Below, piece by piece: positions 18,010-25,727 of a stretch of 64,000 nucleotides of DNA; the stretch's first letter is position 1; each line of letters opens with the position of its first letter. Below the pieces are notes generated by a model. The model was not told the origin of the DNA. It saw only the letters and a list, made by a program, of their open reading frames with translations, and did no database searches. Location: positions 1,295,001-1,359,000 of the forward strand of contig NZ_CP122539.1 in assembly GCF_029853675.1 (NCBI RefSeq), written 5' to 3'. This stretch comes from Tenacibaculum tangerinum (GTDB lineage: Bacteria; Bacteroidota; Bacteroidia; Flavobacteriales; Flavobacteriaceae). The position numbers and the translations under genes were made by a program.

Positions 18010-18477
18010 ATGAGAATACGAAAAGAAATTAAAGACAATAATGAACTTTACTTGTACTTCAATGAAAAATTGATTTACAAAAGATGGCTGAATTATGGAT
18101 ACTCTAAAGTATTTGATAAGATGGCTTATGGAAAAGACACTTTTGTTAGTATTATCGAAGATGAAAAAGGAAAAATAAGACACCGAAGAAAGATTTTTAT
18201 AAACGGAGAATTTTGTGAAACTAAAGAGGATTTTTGGGATAAATACGTTGCTGAAATTCACTCTGAGTCTGCGAAACTTTTTGGAAAAAACCTTGATGCA
18301 TTCAACGATGCGATAACAGCAGAAGGACCTGGATTTCCTGGAGATTGTATAGTTGAAATTATAGGAACTAAAAAACTTGAAAAGATTTTTGGAAAAGAAG
18401 ATTTTAATTTTATTATCAGCCTTATGAGAGATGCGAGGTTTGTTGATCTAATAATTGAAAAAGAACACGTTGAATAA
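18010..18477 (+). CDS. Barstar-like protein, cassette-borne
   Basis: 155 residues. The C-terminal ~80 residues read as a barstar fold: IFINGEFCETKEDFWDKYV, then FGKNLDAFNDAIT (compare the GRNLDALWD motif of barstars) and IVEIIGTKKLEKIFG. Barstars inhibit secreted or toxic ribonucleases by covering the active site. The N-terminal 60 residues are an extra basic/aromatic domain. No barnase-like RNase is visible beside it; the downstream gene is a different kind of protein. The assignment is by motif and needs a profile search. Confidence 0.65.
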   Translation: MRIRKEIKDNNELYLYFNEKLIYKRWLNYGYSKVFDKMAYGKDTFVSIIEDEKGKIRHRRKIFINGEFCETKEDFWDKYVAEIHSESAKLFGKNLDAFNDAITAEGPGFPGDCIVEIIGTKKLEKIFGKEDFNFIISLMRDARFVDLIIEKEHVE

Positions 18478-18487
18478 AAAACAAAAA

Positions 18488-18904
18488 ATGAATACTCAAT
18501 GTCCAACTGCACCACCTAACAAAAAAGAATATATCACAGATATTGGAAAACTATTGGTCGCTGAACACGGAAAGAAAAAATACTATAAGCCTGAAGAAGT
18601 CAAAAAAGCATCAAAAAAATCTAAACACTATAATTCTAGCGGAATAGATTGGTATTGCTGGGCTATGTGCACTTTCTGTTCTCATTCTGACTTTGACGCT
18701 TATCACGAAATGAATGGAGAAGTTTGTAACTATGTTGAAATGAAAACCGAAATGTTAAGTGGACTTGCTACAAGTGCTTCTGCTGACTGGTTGACAATTC
18801 CAGATTTGGACATTGACGCTTCGTGGTTAGATTTTGGAGATATTTTTGGTGGACTATTAGAAGGAATTGGAGATTTTATTGGAGGAATATTTGAAGGATT
18901 ATAA
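18488..18904 (+). CDS. Small Cys-rich protein with Gly-rich hydrophobic tail, unknown
   Basis: 138 residues, not recognised. A central WYCWAMCTFCSHSDFDAYH segment groups four Cys/His residues that could bind metal. The last ~35 residues are amphipathic and Gly-rich (FGGLLEGIGDFIGGIFEGL), like membrane-active tails. It begins 10 bases after the barstar-like stop, so the two are one transcription unit; ATG 18488 is preferred over the overlapping TTG at 18455. A toxin/immunity relation is only a suggestion. Confidence 0.65.
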   Translation: MNTQCPTAPPNKKEYITDIGKLLVAEHGKKKYYKPEEVKKASKKSKHYNSSGIDWYCWAMCTFCSHSDFDAYHEMNGEVCNYVEMKTEMLSGLATSASADWLTIPDLDIDASWLDFGDIFGGLLEGIGDFIGGIFEGL

Positions 18905-19025
18905 AAAAATAACTCCAAAAATAATGTTTAAATTTATTTCTAAATATAAAGGTAATTATGCATTTGGTCACCCTTATTTTCCTTCGGAAAATCTTCGTAC
19001 ACAAGAAGAGTAACGAAAAATCCTG

Positions 19026-19160
19026 TCAATCTATACAGCTAAATAACATTAGCTGTACCTTTATACTATAAAACACCAAATATGGTATACAAATTAACAG
19101 TTTAAAATTTCCAGAAGCTTCGAGATTAACCTGTAGTCATATTTTGGGGCTTGACATTTA
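19026..19160 (+). promoter_or_regulatory. Conserved cassette leader, copy 3 (divergent)
   Basis: Shares TCAATCTATACA, ACTATAAAACACCAAATATGG and AACCTGTAGTCATATT with the other copies. The stem is kept by changes on both sides (CCAAATATG with CATATTTTGG), which suggests selection on structure. It ends about 12 bases before the GTG start at 19172. Confidence 0.55.
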
Positions 19161-19171
19161 ACCTAAAAAAC

Positions 19172-19564
19172 GTGAAAAAAATATTGATCTTGATTTTACT
19201 CTCATTTTTCGATTGCAAAAACGAACCAATTTGTACCGTGAGTGAAAATAATGCTGGAAAAGAAATCTATGATTTAGACGAAGCAACTTGTTTCATTGCA
19301 TTAAAGCTGAATAAGAAAAAGTCTGACTTAAAATTGATTCAAAGTGCTTTAATTGCAGAAGAAAACTATATGAATAAAATCGGACTGATTTCTGAAAATT
19401 CGAATACTGAAAACGAATCGGAATCTAATTTAGAATTGGATGTTAATAAAATGGTTGAATACGCTCTTGATGAGGAAAAAGTTGACCTGACTAAAGAAGA
19501 GTTAATCGAAATCTATGATACCGAAATTGAGTATTTCATATTCATCGGAATTGTGGAAGAATAA
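19172..19564 (+). CDS. Small lipoprotein-like hypothetical, cassette-borne
   Basis: 130 residues. Signal peptide with lipobox-like LSFFDC, then a very acidic Ser/Asn/Glu-rich region and a C-terminal Asp/Glu helix. GTG at 19172 is taken as the start because it opens the signal peptide; the TTG at 19151 is inside the leader. Family not recognised. Confidence 0.65.
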   Translation: MKKILILILLSFFDCKNEPICTVSENNAGKEIYDLDEATCFIALKLNKKKSDLKLIQSALIAEENYMNKIGLISENSNTENESESNLELDVNKMVEYALDEEKVDLTKEELIEIYDTEIEYFIFIGIVEE

Positions 19565-19640
19565 AAACTATACACAATAATAAACTATAATTTATGACGG
19601 TTGAATGATACTCGCGCACCATTGTATACAAGTAGAGCAA

Positions 19641-20204
19641 ATGAATATGGATTATAAATTAACATCAAAAGACAAACTAACAGAACTTGCAAAAAGCAAT
19701 GGTATTGAAACGTGGAATGAACTAACTGAATTCATAAAAAATTTACCATACGGAAGAAATAAGAATAGGACTGATTTTAGACTCGTCTTGTCAGAGAAAA
19801 AAGGAACTTGTAGCTCAAAACACGCTCTTTTAAAAAGCATTGCAGACTTGAATAACGTGCCGAATATTGACTTAGTCATCGGAATTTATCGAATGACCGA
19901 GTTAAACACACCGAAAATCGGAAACGAATTGACCAAAAACTCAATTGAATTTATTCCAGAAGCTCATTGCTATTTAAAAATAAATGGCAAGCGAACTGAT
20001 TTGACAAGTGGACAATCTGAATTTATGAAAATTGAGAAAGATATAATTAAAGAAAAACTAATCGAACCAAACCAAGTTGCGGAATTTAAAGTTGATTATC
20101 ACAAAAATTTTATAAAACTTTGGTTAAACGAAACCAAATCGAAATTTGAATTTGAGCAGATTTGGCAAATAAGAGAAAAATGTATAGCAAATTTAACTGA
20201 ATAA
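19641..20204 (+). CDS. Transglutaminase-like superfamily protein
   Basis: 187 residues. Candidate catalytic triad in the usual order and context: Cys57 in KKGTCSSKHALL, His109 in PEAHCYLKI and Asp120 in RTDLTS. No signal peptide, so probably cytosolic. Members of this fold act as proteases, peptide N-glycanases or crosslinkers; the substrate is unknown. Its segment opens with ATTGTATAC (19621) and closes with CATACAAC (20218), a weaker version of the cassette end match. Confidence 0.7.
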   Translation: MNMDYKLTSKDKLTELAKSNGIETWNELTEFIKNLPYGRNKNRTDFRLVLSEKKGTCSSKHALLKSIADLNNVPNIDLVIGIYRMTELNTPKIGNELTKNSIEFIPEAHCYLKINGKRTDLTSGQSEFMKIEKDIIKEKLIEPNQVAEFKVDYHKNFIKLWLNETKSKFEFEQIWQIREKCIANLTE

Positions 20205-20393
20205 AACCTACATACAACACTGTATTCTATGAAAAGTGGTTGATACGAAAGAGACAAACTAAAACATGCCCAAATAGTAGCCACCCAACAGCGATATACA
20301 AATCGTTTATGACAAAAAACTACTTTTATTACTTAACGTGAAAATCGCTCGTTTGTTGAAAAAAATAAAATCGTATATTGGAGTTGTGCAACA

Positions 20394-20523
20394 GGCACAA
20401 TGACTATAAACAATTGCTTATTCTCGCCTACTTCTGAAAATCCTAACAAATTTTCAGTTTGGTGTGTACTTACAGAATTAGGTGCTACAACACGCAACTA
20501 GTCATAGCCGAGACGTTAGCGGC
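20394..20523 (+). other. attC-like recombination site (long form)
   Basis: R''-like GGCACAAT (20394-20401), inner arm GACTATAAACAATTGC (20402-20417), a long loop with its own TGAAAATCC / TTTTCAG hairpin, inner arm GCAACTAGTCATAGCC (20494-20509), spacer GAGAC and R' GTTAGCGGC (20515-20523). A right IS1182-type end (GTTGTGCAACA, to 20393) abuts the left arm. Confidence 0.65.
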
Positions 20524-20576
20524 CAGCAAACAAGATCTAAAAATAGTATCTGATTTATGAAAGAAATTGATAAAAT

Positions 20577-21592
20577 AACGTGAGTTCGGGATAAAAAAGT
20601 TTTTTAATTACACGAAAAAAAGCGAAAAATTTAGTAAATTAAAGTACTGATTTTTAATTGTATAACTAAATTTTCCACTATGATTTCTGATTTTAAAATT
20701 ACTGAATTTTTCTGTTTAATTGATGATTTTTGTGCCGAAATTAATCAAGTTATTGATAAAAATGCTTTAGAAACCTGTTCAAAGATAGTTAGACGAAGAA
20801 AGCCTAAACTCACCCAAAGTGAAATAATCACAATTATGGTGCTTTTCCATTTTAGTGGTTTTAGGTGTTTTAAACACTTTTATATCGAATATGTTAGCAA
20901 ACACTTGTCAAAAGAATTTCCAGATTTAGTTTCCTATAACCGATTTGTTGAATTGAAAAAGCGTTGTTCAGTGCCTATGATACTGTTTCTTCAAATGCAC
21001 TGTTTAGGTCAATGTACAGGGATCTCCTTTTTAGATTCTACCACTATTAAAGTATGTCATTATAAAAGAGAAAAGCAGAACAAAGTTTTTAAAAACACCG
21101 CAAAAAAAGGGAAAGGAACCATGGGGTGGTTCTTTGGTTTTAAACTTCATATTATTATCAATGAAAAGGGCGATATCGTTGACTTTTTAATTACGCAAGG
21201 TAATATAGATGACAGGCAACCACTTAAAGATAAAGCCTTTCATAATCGTGTGTTCGGAAAAATATTTGCCGACAGAGGGTATGTAGGTAAAGAACTGTTT
21301 GAACAGCTTTTTGTAGATGGAATACATTTGGTTACAAAAATTAGAAAGAATATGAAAAATACTCTTATGCATATCTATGATAAAATTATGCTTAGAAAAA
21401 GGGCTGTTATTTAAAGTGTGAATGATATTTTGAAAAACGTATGTCAAATAGAGCACACAAGACACAGAAGCTTCGATAATTTTATCTTAAATTTAGTCGC
21501 AGGGTTAATCGCTTATTCGTTTTATCCAACTAAACCTAATATCAATATCGATAACTTACAAAGAATAGGATAAACTATCCCGAACTCACGTT
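20577..21592 (+). mobile_element. IS982-family insertion sequence
   Basis: Perfect 17-bp terminal inverted repeats AACGTGAGTTCGGGATA (20577-20593) and TATCCCGAACTCACGTT (21576-21592) bound 1016 bp. A 5-bp direct repeat AAAAT flanks both sides. The single transposase gene has an internal stop. Intact ends and target repeat indicate a recent insertion. Confidence 0.9.
20680..21573 (+). pseudogene. IS982-family transposase with in-frame stop
   Basis: From ATG 20680 the frame runs to 21573 (297 codons plus stop) but has a TAA at 21412-21414 where a Glu is normal (RAVI then SVNDILKN). Family features: N-terminal SEIITIMVLFHFSGFRCFKHFY, catalytic FLDSTTIKVCH and FADRGYVGKELFEQLF, and the tail EHTRHRSFDNFILNLVAGLIAYSF. 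Truncation removes the last third of the catalytic core, so the copy is probably inactive unless the stop is suppressed. Confidence 0.85.
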
Positions 21593-22121
21593 AAAATAAT
21601 AATTCGAGAATTAAAATCAAACGAAATATCAGTTCTTGAAGATATGCTTTATGAAGCAATTTATCAACCAGATGAAACAAATTCCATTTCAAGAGATGTA
21701 ATTAGGCTTCCAGAAATTAGCCTATATATTGACAATTTTGGGCAAAAAGAGAATGATTATTGTTTGGTTGCGGATTTGAATAATAAAATAATTGGAGCCG
21801 CTTGGACTAGGGTATTAGCAGGCAAAATTAAAGGGTTCGGAAATGTTGATGATAAAACGCCTGAATTTGCGATTTCGTTGTACAAAGAATATAGGAATCA
21901 AGGAATAGGAACATTACTAATGAAAAATATGATTTCAGATTTGAGGGAAAAAGGATACAAACAAACGTCTTTGAGTGTTCAAAAAAACAATTATGCATTT
22001 AGAGTGTATCAGAAACTTGGCTTTGAAACAATCAGCGAGAATAATGAAGATTACCTGATGTTGTTAAACCTAAGATAGACAAGCCGAATATTAACTATAA
22101 AAATTCAAAAACCGGCATAAT

Positions 22122-22379
22122 ATGAATATCAACAAACAGGAAATAGTAGAAAGTATTTGTTATACAGAGCTTGTTTACGAGAGAATAAATAAAAAATTGA
22201 ATATCAAATTTTCAAAAAAGGAAATAGAAAATTATATACTTAGCATTTTAAAAGAGACAGATGTATTTTTTTTTGCAAAAATCGGTAAAAACTATTATGT
22301 AACAAATACAGAAAACAATATTAGAATAACTATAAACTCCAATACATTCAGGATTATTACAGTAGATAGAATTAAATAA
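22122..22379 (+). CDS. DUF3781 family protein
   Basis: 85 residues. Matches DUF3781 by KLNIKFSKKEIENYILS, ETDVFFFAKIGKNYYVTN and NIRITINSNTFRIITVD. Function unknown; small soluble alpha/beta protein. Second gene of the GNAT cassette, just before its R'' end. Confidence 0.75.
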   Translation: MNINKQEIVESICYTELVYERINKKLNIKFSKKEIENYILSILKETDVFFFAKIGKNYYVTNTENNIRITINSNTFRIITVDRIK

Positions 22380-22409
22380 AAAACAATACCCGCCGCTAAC
22401 ATTGGTAGC

Positions 22410-22512
22410 TGATGCAGAACCCCAAATTTCAAAAAATGGAATTCATTTTAAAGCTATATAAAGGCTTTATTTTGAACTAAACCAAAATTTTAACTCCTGA
22501 TTTTGTTCTTTT
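22410..22512 (-). mobile_element. IS1182-type remnant, copy d, cut by a MITE
   Basis: Begins TGATGCAGAACCCC exactly 9 nt after R'' GCCGCTAAC and follows the other copies (AAAGCTATATAAAGG, TTTTGTTCTTTTA) until the MITE inverted repeat starts at 22513. Confidence 0.6.
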
Positions 22513-22722
22513 AACGTGAATTCGGGATATCATTATGTTGATTTTAAGATTTTTATCTCTAAATCCTATTTAAAAATGTCATTCCGACCAGAGGGAGGAA
22601 TCTCATGCAGACAAGTAAATCATGTTATTGAGATGTATAATTACTCATACTTCATTCTATCGACATGACAATATTTTGATTTTTAGCAAATTAAATTTGA
22701 TGTTGTATCCCGAACTCACGTT
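22513..22722. mobile_element. IS982-derived MITE (210 bp)
   Basis: Ends AACGTGAATTCGGGATA (one mismatch) and TATCCCGAACTCACGTT match the terminal repeats of the IS982 element 0.9 kb upstream. The interior has no transposase but contains a REP-like GTCATTCCGACCAGAGGG sequence related to the one at 12.77 kb. It lies inside IS1182-type remnant d. No clear target repeat was seen. Confidence 0.8.
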
Positions 22723-22765
22723 AATTTAAAGAAAAATATAGATGGGAAAAGAATACAGTAAATAA

Positions 22766-24190
22766 TCAACTTACTTTTTCCAACCCCAACTGTCTTCCTT
22801 TTTCTAACATAAACTGATAAGAAGCATCGTGTTCATTGGGTATTTTACCGTCTAGAATGGCTTCTTTAATAGCTTCTTTAATCTGACCTATTTCTCTACA
22901 CGGCTGTAAATTAAACGTTTTCATAATTTCCTCACCAGTTATTGGTGGTTGAAAATTACGTACTCTATCGCGTTCTTCTACTTCTTTAATCTTCTCGCGA
23001 ACGATTTCAAAGTTTTTGTGATAGCGCTTAAATTTCTTTGTGTTTTTGGTTGTGATATCTGCTTCACACAAGGTCATGAGTGATTCTACATCGTCACCAG
23101 CATCAAAAATCAAGCGTCTTACCGCAGAGTCAGTTACCTCACTTGCTAGAACAATCGGGCGAGAACTCAATAGTACCATTTTTTGAACAAATTTCACCTT
23201 ATTATTCAGTGGCATTTTTAAGCGCTTAAACAACTTATACACCATTTTAGAGCCTACGAATTCGTGTGCATGAAACGTCCACCCTATTTTTTTATGATAA
23301 CGTTTCGTCGGTGCCTTGCCTATATCATGTAATAATGCTGCCCAGCGAAGCCAAACATCGTTCGTATTTTGAGCAATATTATCAACCACTTCTAACGTAT
23401 GGTAAAAATTGTCTTTATGTCGTTGCCCTTCTACCTCTTCAACACCTTTTAAAGCTGTTAATTCAGGAATGATTCGTTTTAACAAGCCTGTTTTTTCAAG
23501 TAATAAGAATCCAATTGATGGAACTGGAGCTGCTAAAATTTTATGCAATTCAACCACAATACGCTCACGAGTAATAATATCGATTCTCGAAGCGTTCTTA
23601 GTAATTGCATGCAACGATTCTTTTTCTATTTCAAAATTCAATTGGGTAGCAAATCGGATGGCACGCATCATACGTAACGGATCGTCTGAATAGGTAATAT
23701 CAGGGTCTAATGGTGTTCGAATAATTTTCGCTTCTAAGTCTGTAATTCCTCCAAAAGGATCTAATAACAACCCAAAATCATCTTCATTTAAACTCAATGC
23801 TAGTGCATTAATCGTAAAATCTCTACGATTTTGGTCGTCTTGCAAAGTTCCTTCAGAAACTTTGGGATTTCTACTTTCTTCAGAATACGATTCTTTACGC
23901 GCCCCAACAAACTCAATTTCAATATCTTGAAAACGCAACATTGCTGTTCCGTAAGTTTTAAACACCTGAACTTTTGGCTTATTGGGCAGTAACTCAGCAA
24001 CTTTTGTTGCCAACGCAATACCACTGCCTACAGCGACTACATCTATATCTTTAGCGGTACCACGCTGTAACATGAAATCACGTACAAACCCACCAATTAC
24101 ATAGCTTTTTAGTTGTAACTCTTTTGCTGCTTGGGATATATATTGAAATATTTCTGCGGAAATTGCTTCCTTAAAATATTGTTCTTGCAT
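22766..24190 (-). CDS. cca: CCA tRNA nucleotidyltransferase with HD domain
   Basis: 474 residues. Adds or repairs the 3' CCA end of tRNA. The nucleotidyltransferase motif SYVIGGFVRDFMLQR with DIDVVAVGSG, then RRDFTINALAL and DPLRMMRAIRFATQLNFEI are visible; an HD hydrolase domain follows (WLRWAALLHDIGK). It ends 40 bases from the island, so the core chromosome resumes here. Confidence 0.9.
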   Translation of the reverse strand: MQEQYFKEAISAEIFQYISQAAKELQLKSYVIGGFVRDFMLQRGTAKDIDVVAVGSGIALATKVAELLPNKPKVQVFKTYGTAMLRFQDIEIEFVGARKESYSEESRNPKVSEGTLQDDQNRRDFTINALALSLNEDDFGLLLDPFGGITDLEAKIIRTPLDPDITYSDDPLRMMRAIRFATQLNFEIEKESLHAITKNASRIDIITRERIVVELHKILAAPVPSIGFLLLEKTGLLKRIIPELTALKGVEEVEGQRHKDNFYHTLEVVDNIAQNTNDVWLRWAALLHDIGKAPTKRYHKKIGWTFHAHEFVGSKMVYKLFKRLKMPLNNKVKFVQKMVLLSSRPIVLASEVTDSAVRRLIFDAGDDVESLMTLCEADITTKNTKKFKRYHKNFEIVREKIKEVEERDRVRNFQPPITGEEIMKTFNLQPCREIGQIKEAIKEAILDGKIPNEHDASYQFMLEKGRQLGLEKVS

Positions 24191-24194
24191 ACCA

Positions 24195-24752
24195 TTATTC
24201 TCTTATCACTATAATAGCGTCATCTTCTATTTTTAATATGGTTGAAGACTTTTCTGCTACTTTCTCTTGATGCAAATTTACCACATAATCTACATTCTTT
24301 AAAATTGCTTCACTTATTTCTGAAAATGATTTGGGTGTGGATTCTCCACTTACATTGGCTGAAGTAGAAACTATAGGTTTTCCAAACTCTTCAATTAGCT
24401 GAATACAAAAATCATCTTGTGGAATTCGTATCGCAATCGTATTGTCAGTTGCTATCGTGTTAGCGGCTAAATTATTCGGATTGCTATAAATAATAGTCGT
24501 GGGTTTTTCAGCGTTTTTCAGAAGTTCTAAAGCTTTTTCGGGTATATTTTCAACATGCTCTTGTAACATTTCAATAGACGCCACCAGAATAATCAAACTC
24601 TTAGATTCTTCTCTATTCTTTAATTCATATATTTTTTTTACAGCTTCTTCATTCGTAGCATCACAACCCAATCCCCACACTGTGTCGGTTGGGTAAAGAA
24701 TTGTGTTACCTTGCTTGATATGTTTTACAATTTCTTTATAGTTCATCAGCAA
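24195..24752 (-). CDS. L-threonylcarbamoyladenylate synthase (Sua5/YrdC family)
   Basis: 185 residues. Makes threonylcarbamoyl-AMP for the t6A37 tRNA modification. YrdC signature: GNTILYPTDTVWGLGCDATN, KNREESKSLIILV and GKPIVSTSANVSGE. The C-terminal Sua5 domain is absent, so it is the short YrdC type. It overlaps the preceding gene by 17 bases and is followed by cca after 4 bases, a tRNA-maturation pair. Confidence 0.9.
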   Translation of the reverse strand: MLMNYKEIVKHIKQGNTILYPTDTVWGLGCDATNEEAVKKIYELKNREESKSLIILVASIEMLQEHVENIPEKALELLKNAEKPTTIIYSNPNNLAANTIATDNTIAIRIPQDDFCIQLIEEFGKPIVSTSANVSGESTPKSFSEISEAILKNVDYVVNLHQEKVAEKSSTILKIEDDAIIVIRE

Positions 24753-25716
24753 AATTTGAATTAAGTCTTTTATCTATCCATTCTAAAATATACTTTTGTT
24801 TCTCCTTTTCTGCTGTTTCTAAACTTTGAAAGCACATAAAGAGCTTACTCTTATCAATTGAAAAAATTAATAACTTTAACCATATTAATACCTTTTTATA
24901 AGATTGAAAATAACTTAACTTAAAATCCCTATCCAAAACGTAATCATTATTCTTTATTTGAATATGGTTAGACAACGAAGATATTATGAACTGTGTGTTA
25001 TCTCTAAATCTATATTTAATGTTATTTCCTAAAAAACTTGGATTCTCCAAAAAGTAGTTCTCAAGTCCAGATTTCTTTATAGATACTGGTGTATGATCTC
25101 TTCTTATGTATTTTTTAAATCCTAACAATTTGGCACTCTTTTGTTGTGCCAATTTATATCCTGTTTTCTTTGGATCGTTCTTCTTAAAGATTCCTTTTAC
25201 TTTTTGAAACAAGTTTCTAAAAAATTTGTCTTCATAATAAGAATCCCATCTTCCTCTAATAACTGGTTTATTATCTATGAAAAAATCTTCCTCTTTTGTC
25301 TCTCTCATTAAAAAAGTATCATCATTAAAAACAACAAAATTATTTGAAAGGTTGGGTATTCTAAATAACATTGAAATTATAGAACATGAGTTAAAGGTTG
25401 GAAGAAAATCTTCATAACCTCTAAAAATAACTGTATGATCCACCAACTCTAAATTCACTTCTTTACTCAAAGCCTTTTCTTTAAGTTCAAGGAAATTACG
25501 TGGTTGCTGATTATCAGTAACCACGTAAATATTTTTTATATATACCGCAAACTTAAGTATTGATAAAATAGTTATTTCTATTTCGTTAATGGAATTATAA
25601 CGAGTAGACTCCTTTTTATTACTCCAATCAATTTTTTTCTCTAAATACTGATTAATCTTCTTTCTCCATAGTTCATCAGAACTATCAACCCAAGTAATTA
25701 CGGCATCTATTTGCAT
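24736..25716 (-). CDS. Stealth family sugar-phosphotransferase
   Basis: 326 residues. CR1 motif IDAVITWVDSSDELW at the N terminus, CR2 region EITILSILKFAVYIKNIYVVTDNQQP, and FVVFNDDTFLM in CR3 identify the Stealth family, whose known members transfer hexose-1-phosphates to capsular or exopolysaccharides. It stands alone between dapD and sua5, without other glycan genes, so its glycan partner is not in view. Confidence 0.85.
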   Translation of the reverse strand: MQIDAVITWVDSSDELWRKKINQYLEKKIDWSNKKESTRYNSINEIEITILSILKFAVYIKNIYVVTDNQQPRNFLELKEKALSKEVNLELVDHTVIFRGYEDFLPTFNSCSIISMLFRIPNLSNNFVVFNDDTFLMRETKEEDFFIDNKPVIRGRWDSYYEDKFFRNLFQKVKGIFKKNDPKKTGYKLAQQKSAKLLGFKKYIRRDHTPVSIKKSGLENYFLENPSFLGNNIKYRFRDNTQFIISSLSNHIQIKNNDYVLDRDFKLSYFQSYKKVLIWLKLLIFSIDKSKLFMCFQSLETAEKEKQKYILEWIDKRLNSNFADEL

Positions 25717-25727
25717 AAAAGTAGTAT

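Larger units (their letters stand above)
20557..22078 (+). pseudogene. GNAT acetyltransferase split by an IS982 element
   Basis: The first six codons (MKEIDK) lie at 20557-20576. Deleting the IS and one AAAAT target copy joins them in frame to 21598-22078, giving a 501-bp gene for 166 residues. The rest shows the acetyl-CoA signature YRNQGIGTLLMKNMI and the C-terminal NYAFRVYQKLGFE. The insertion is early, so a shorter product from the ATG at 21644 is possible. Substrate unknown. Confidence 0.8.
20515..22400 (+). mobile_element. Gene cassette carrying GNAT and DUF3781 genes
   Basis: Opens with GTTAGCGGC (20515-20523) and closes with the exact complement GCCGCTAAC (22392-22400). Without the IS982 insertion the cassette would be about 865 bp and hold two genes. 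The IS1182-type end starts 9 nt after R''. Confidence 0.7.

Noticed and set aside
17896..18261. 121-codon minus-strand ORF
   Set aside because: Antisense of the barstar-like gene and attC region; composition is that of a shadow frame.
14075..22400. Integron integrase inside the island
   Set aside because: No tyrosine recombinase frame found on either strand; the only recombinases are IS transposases.
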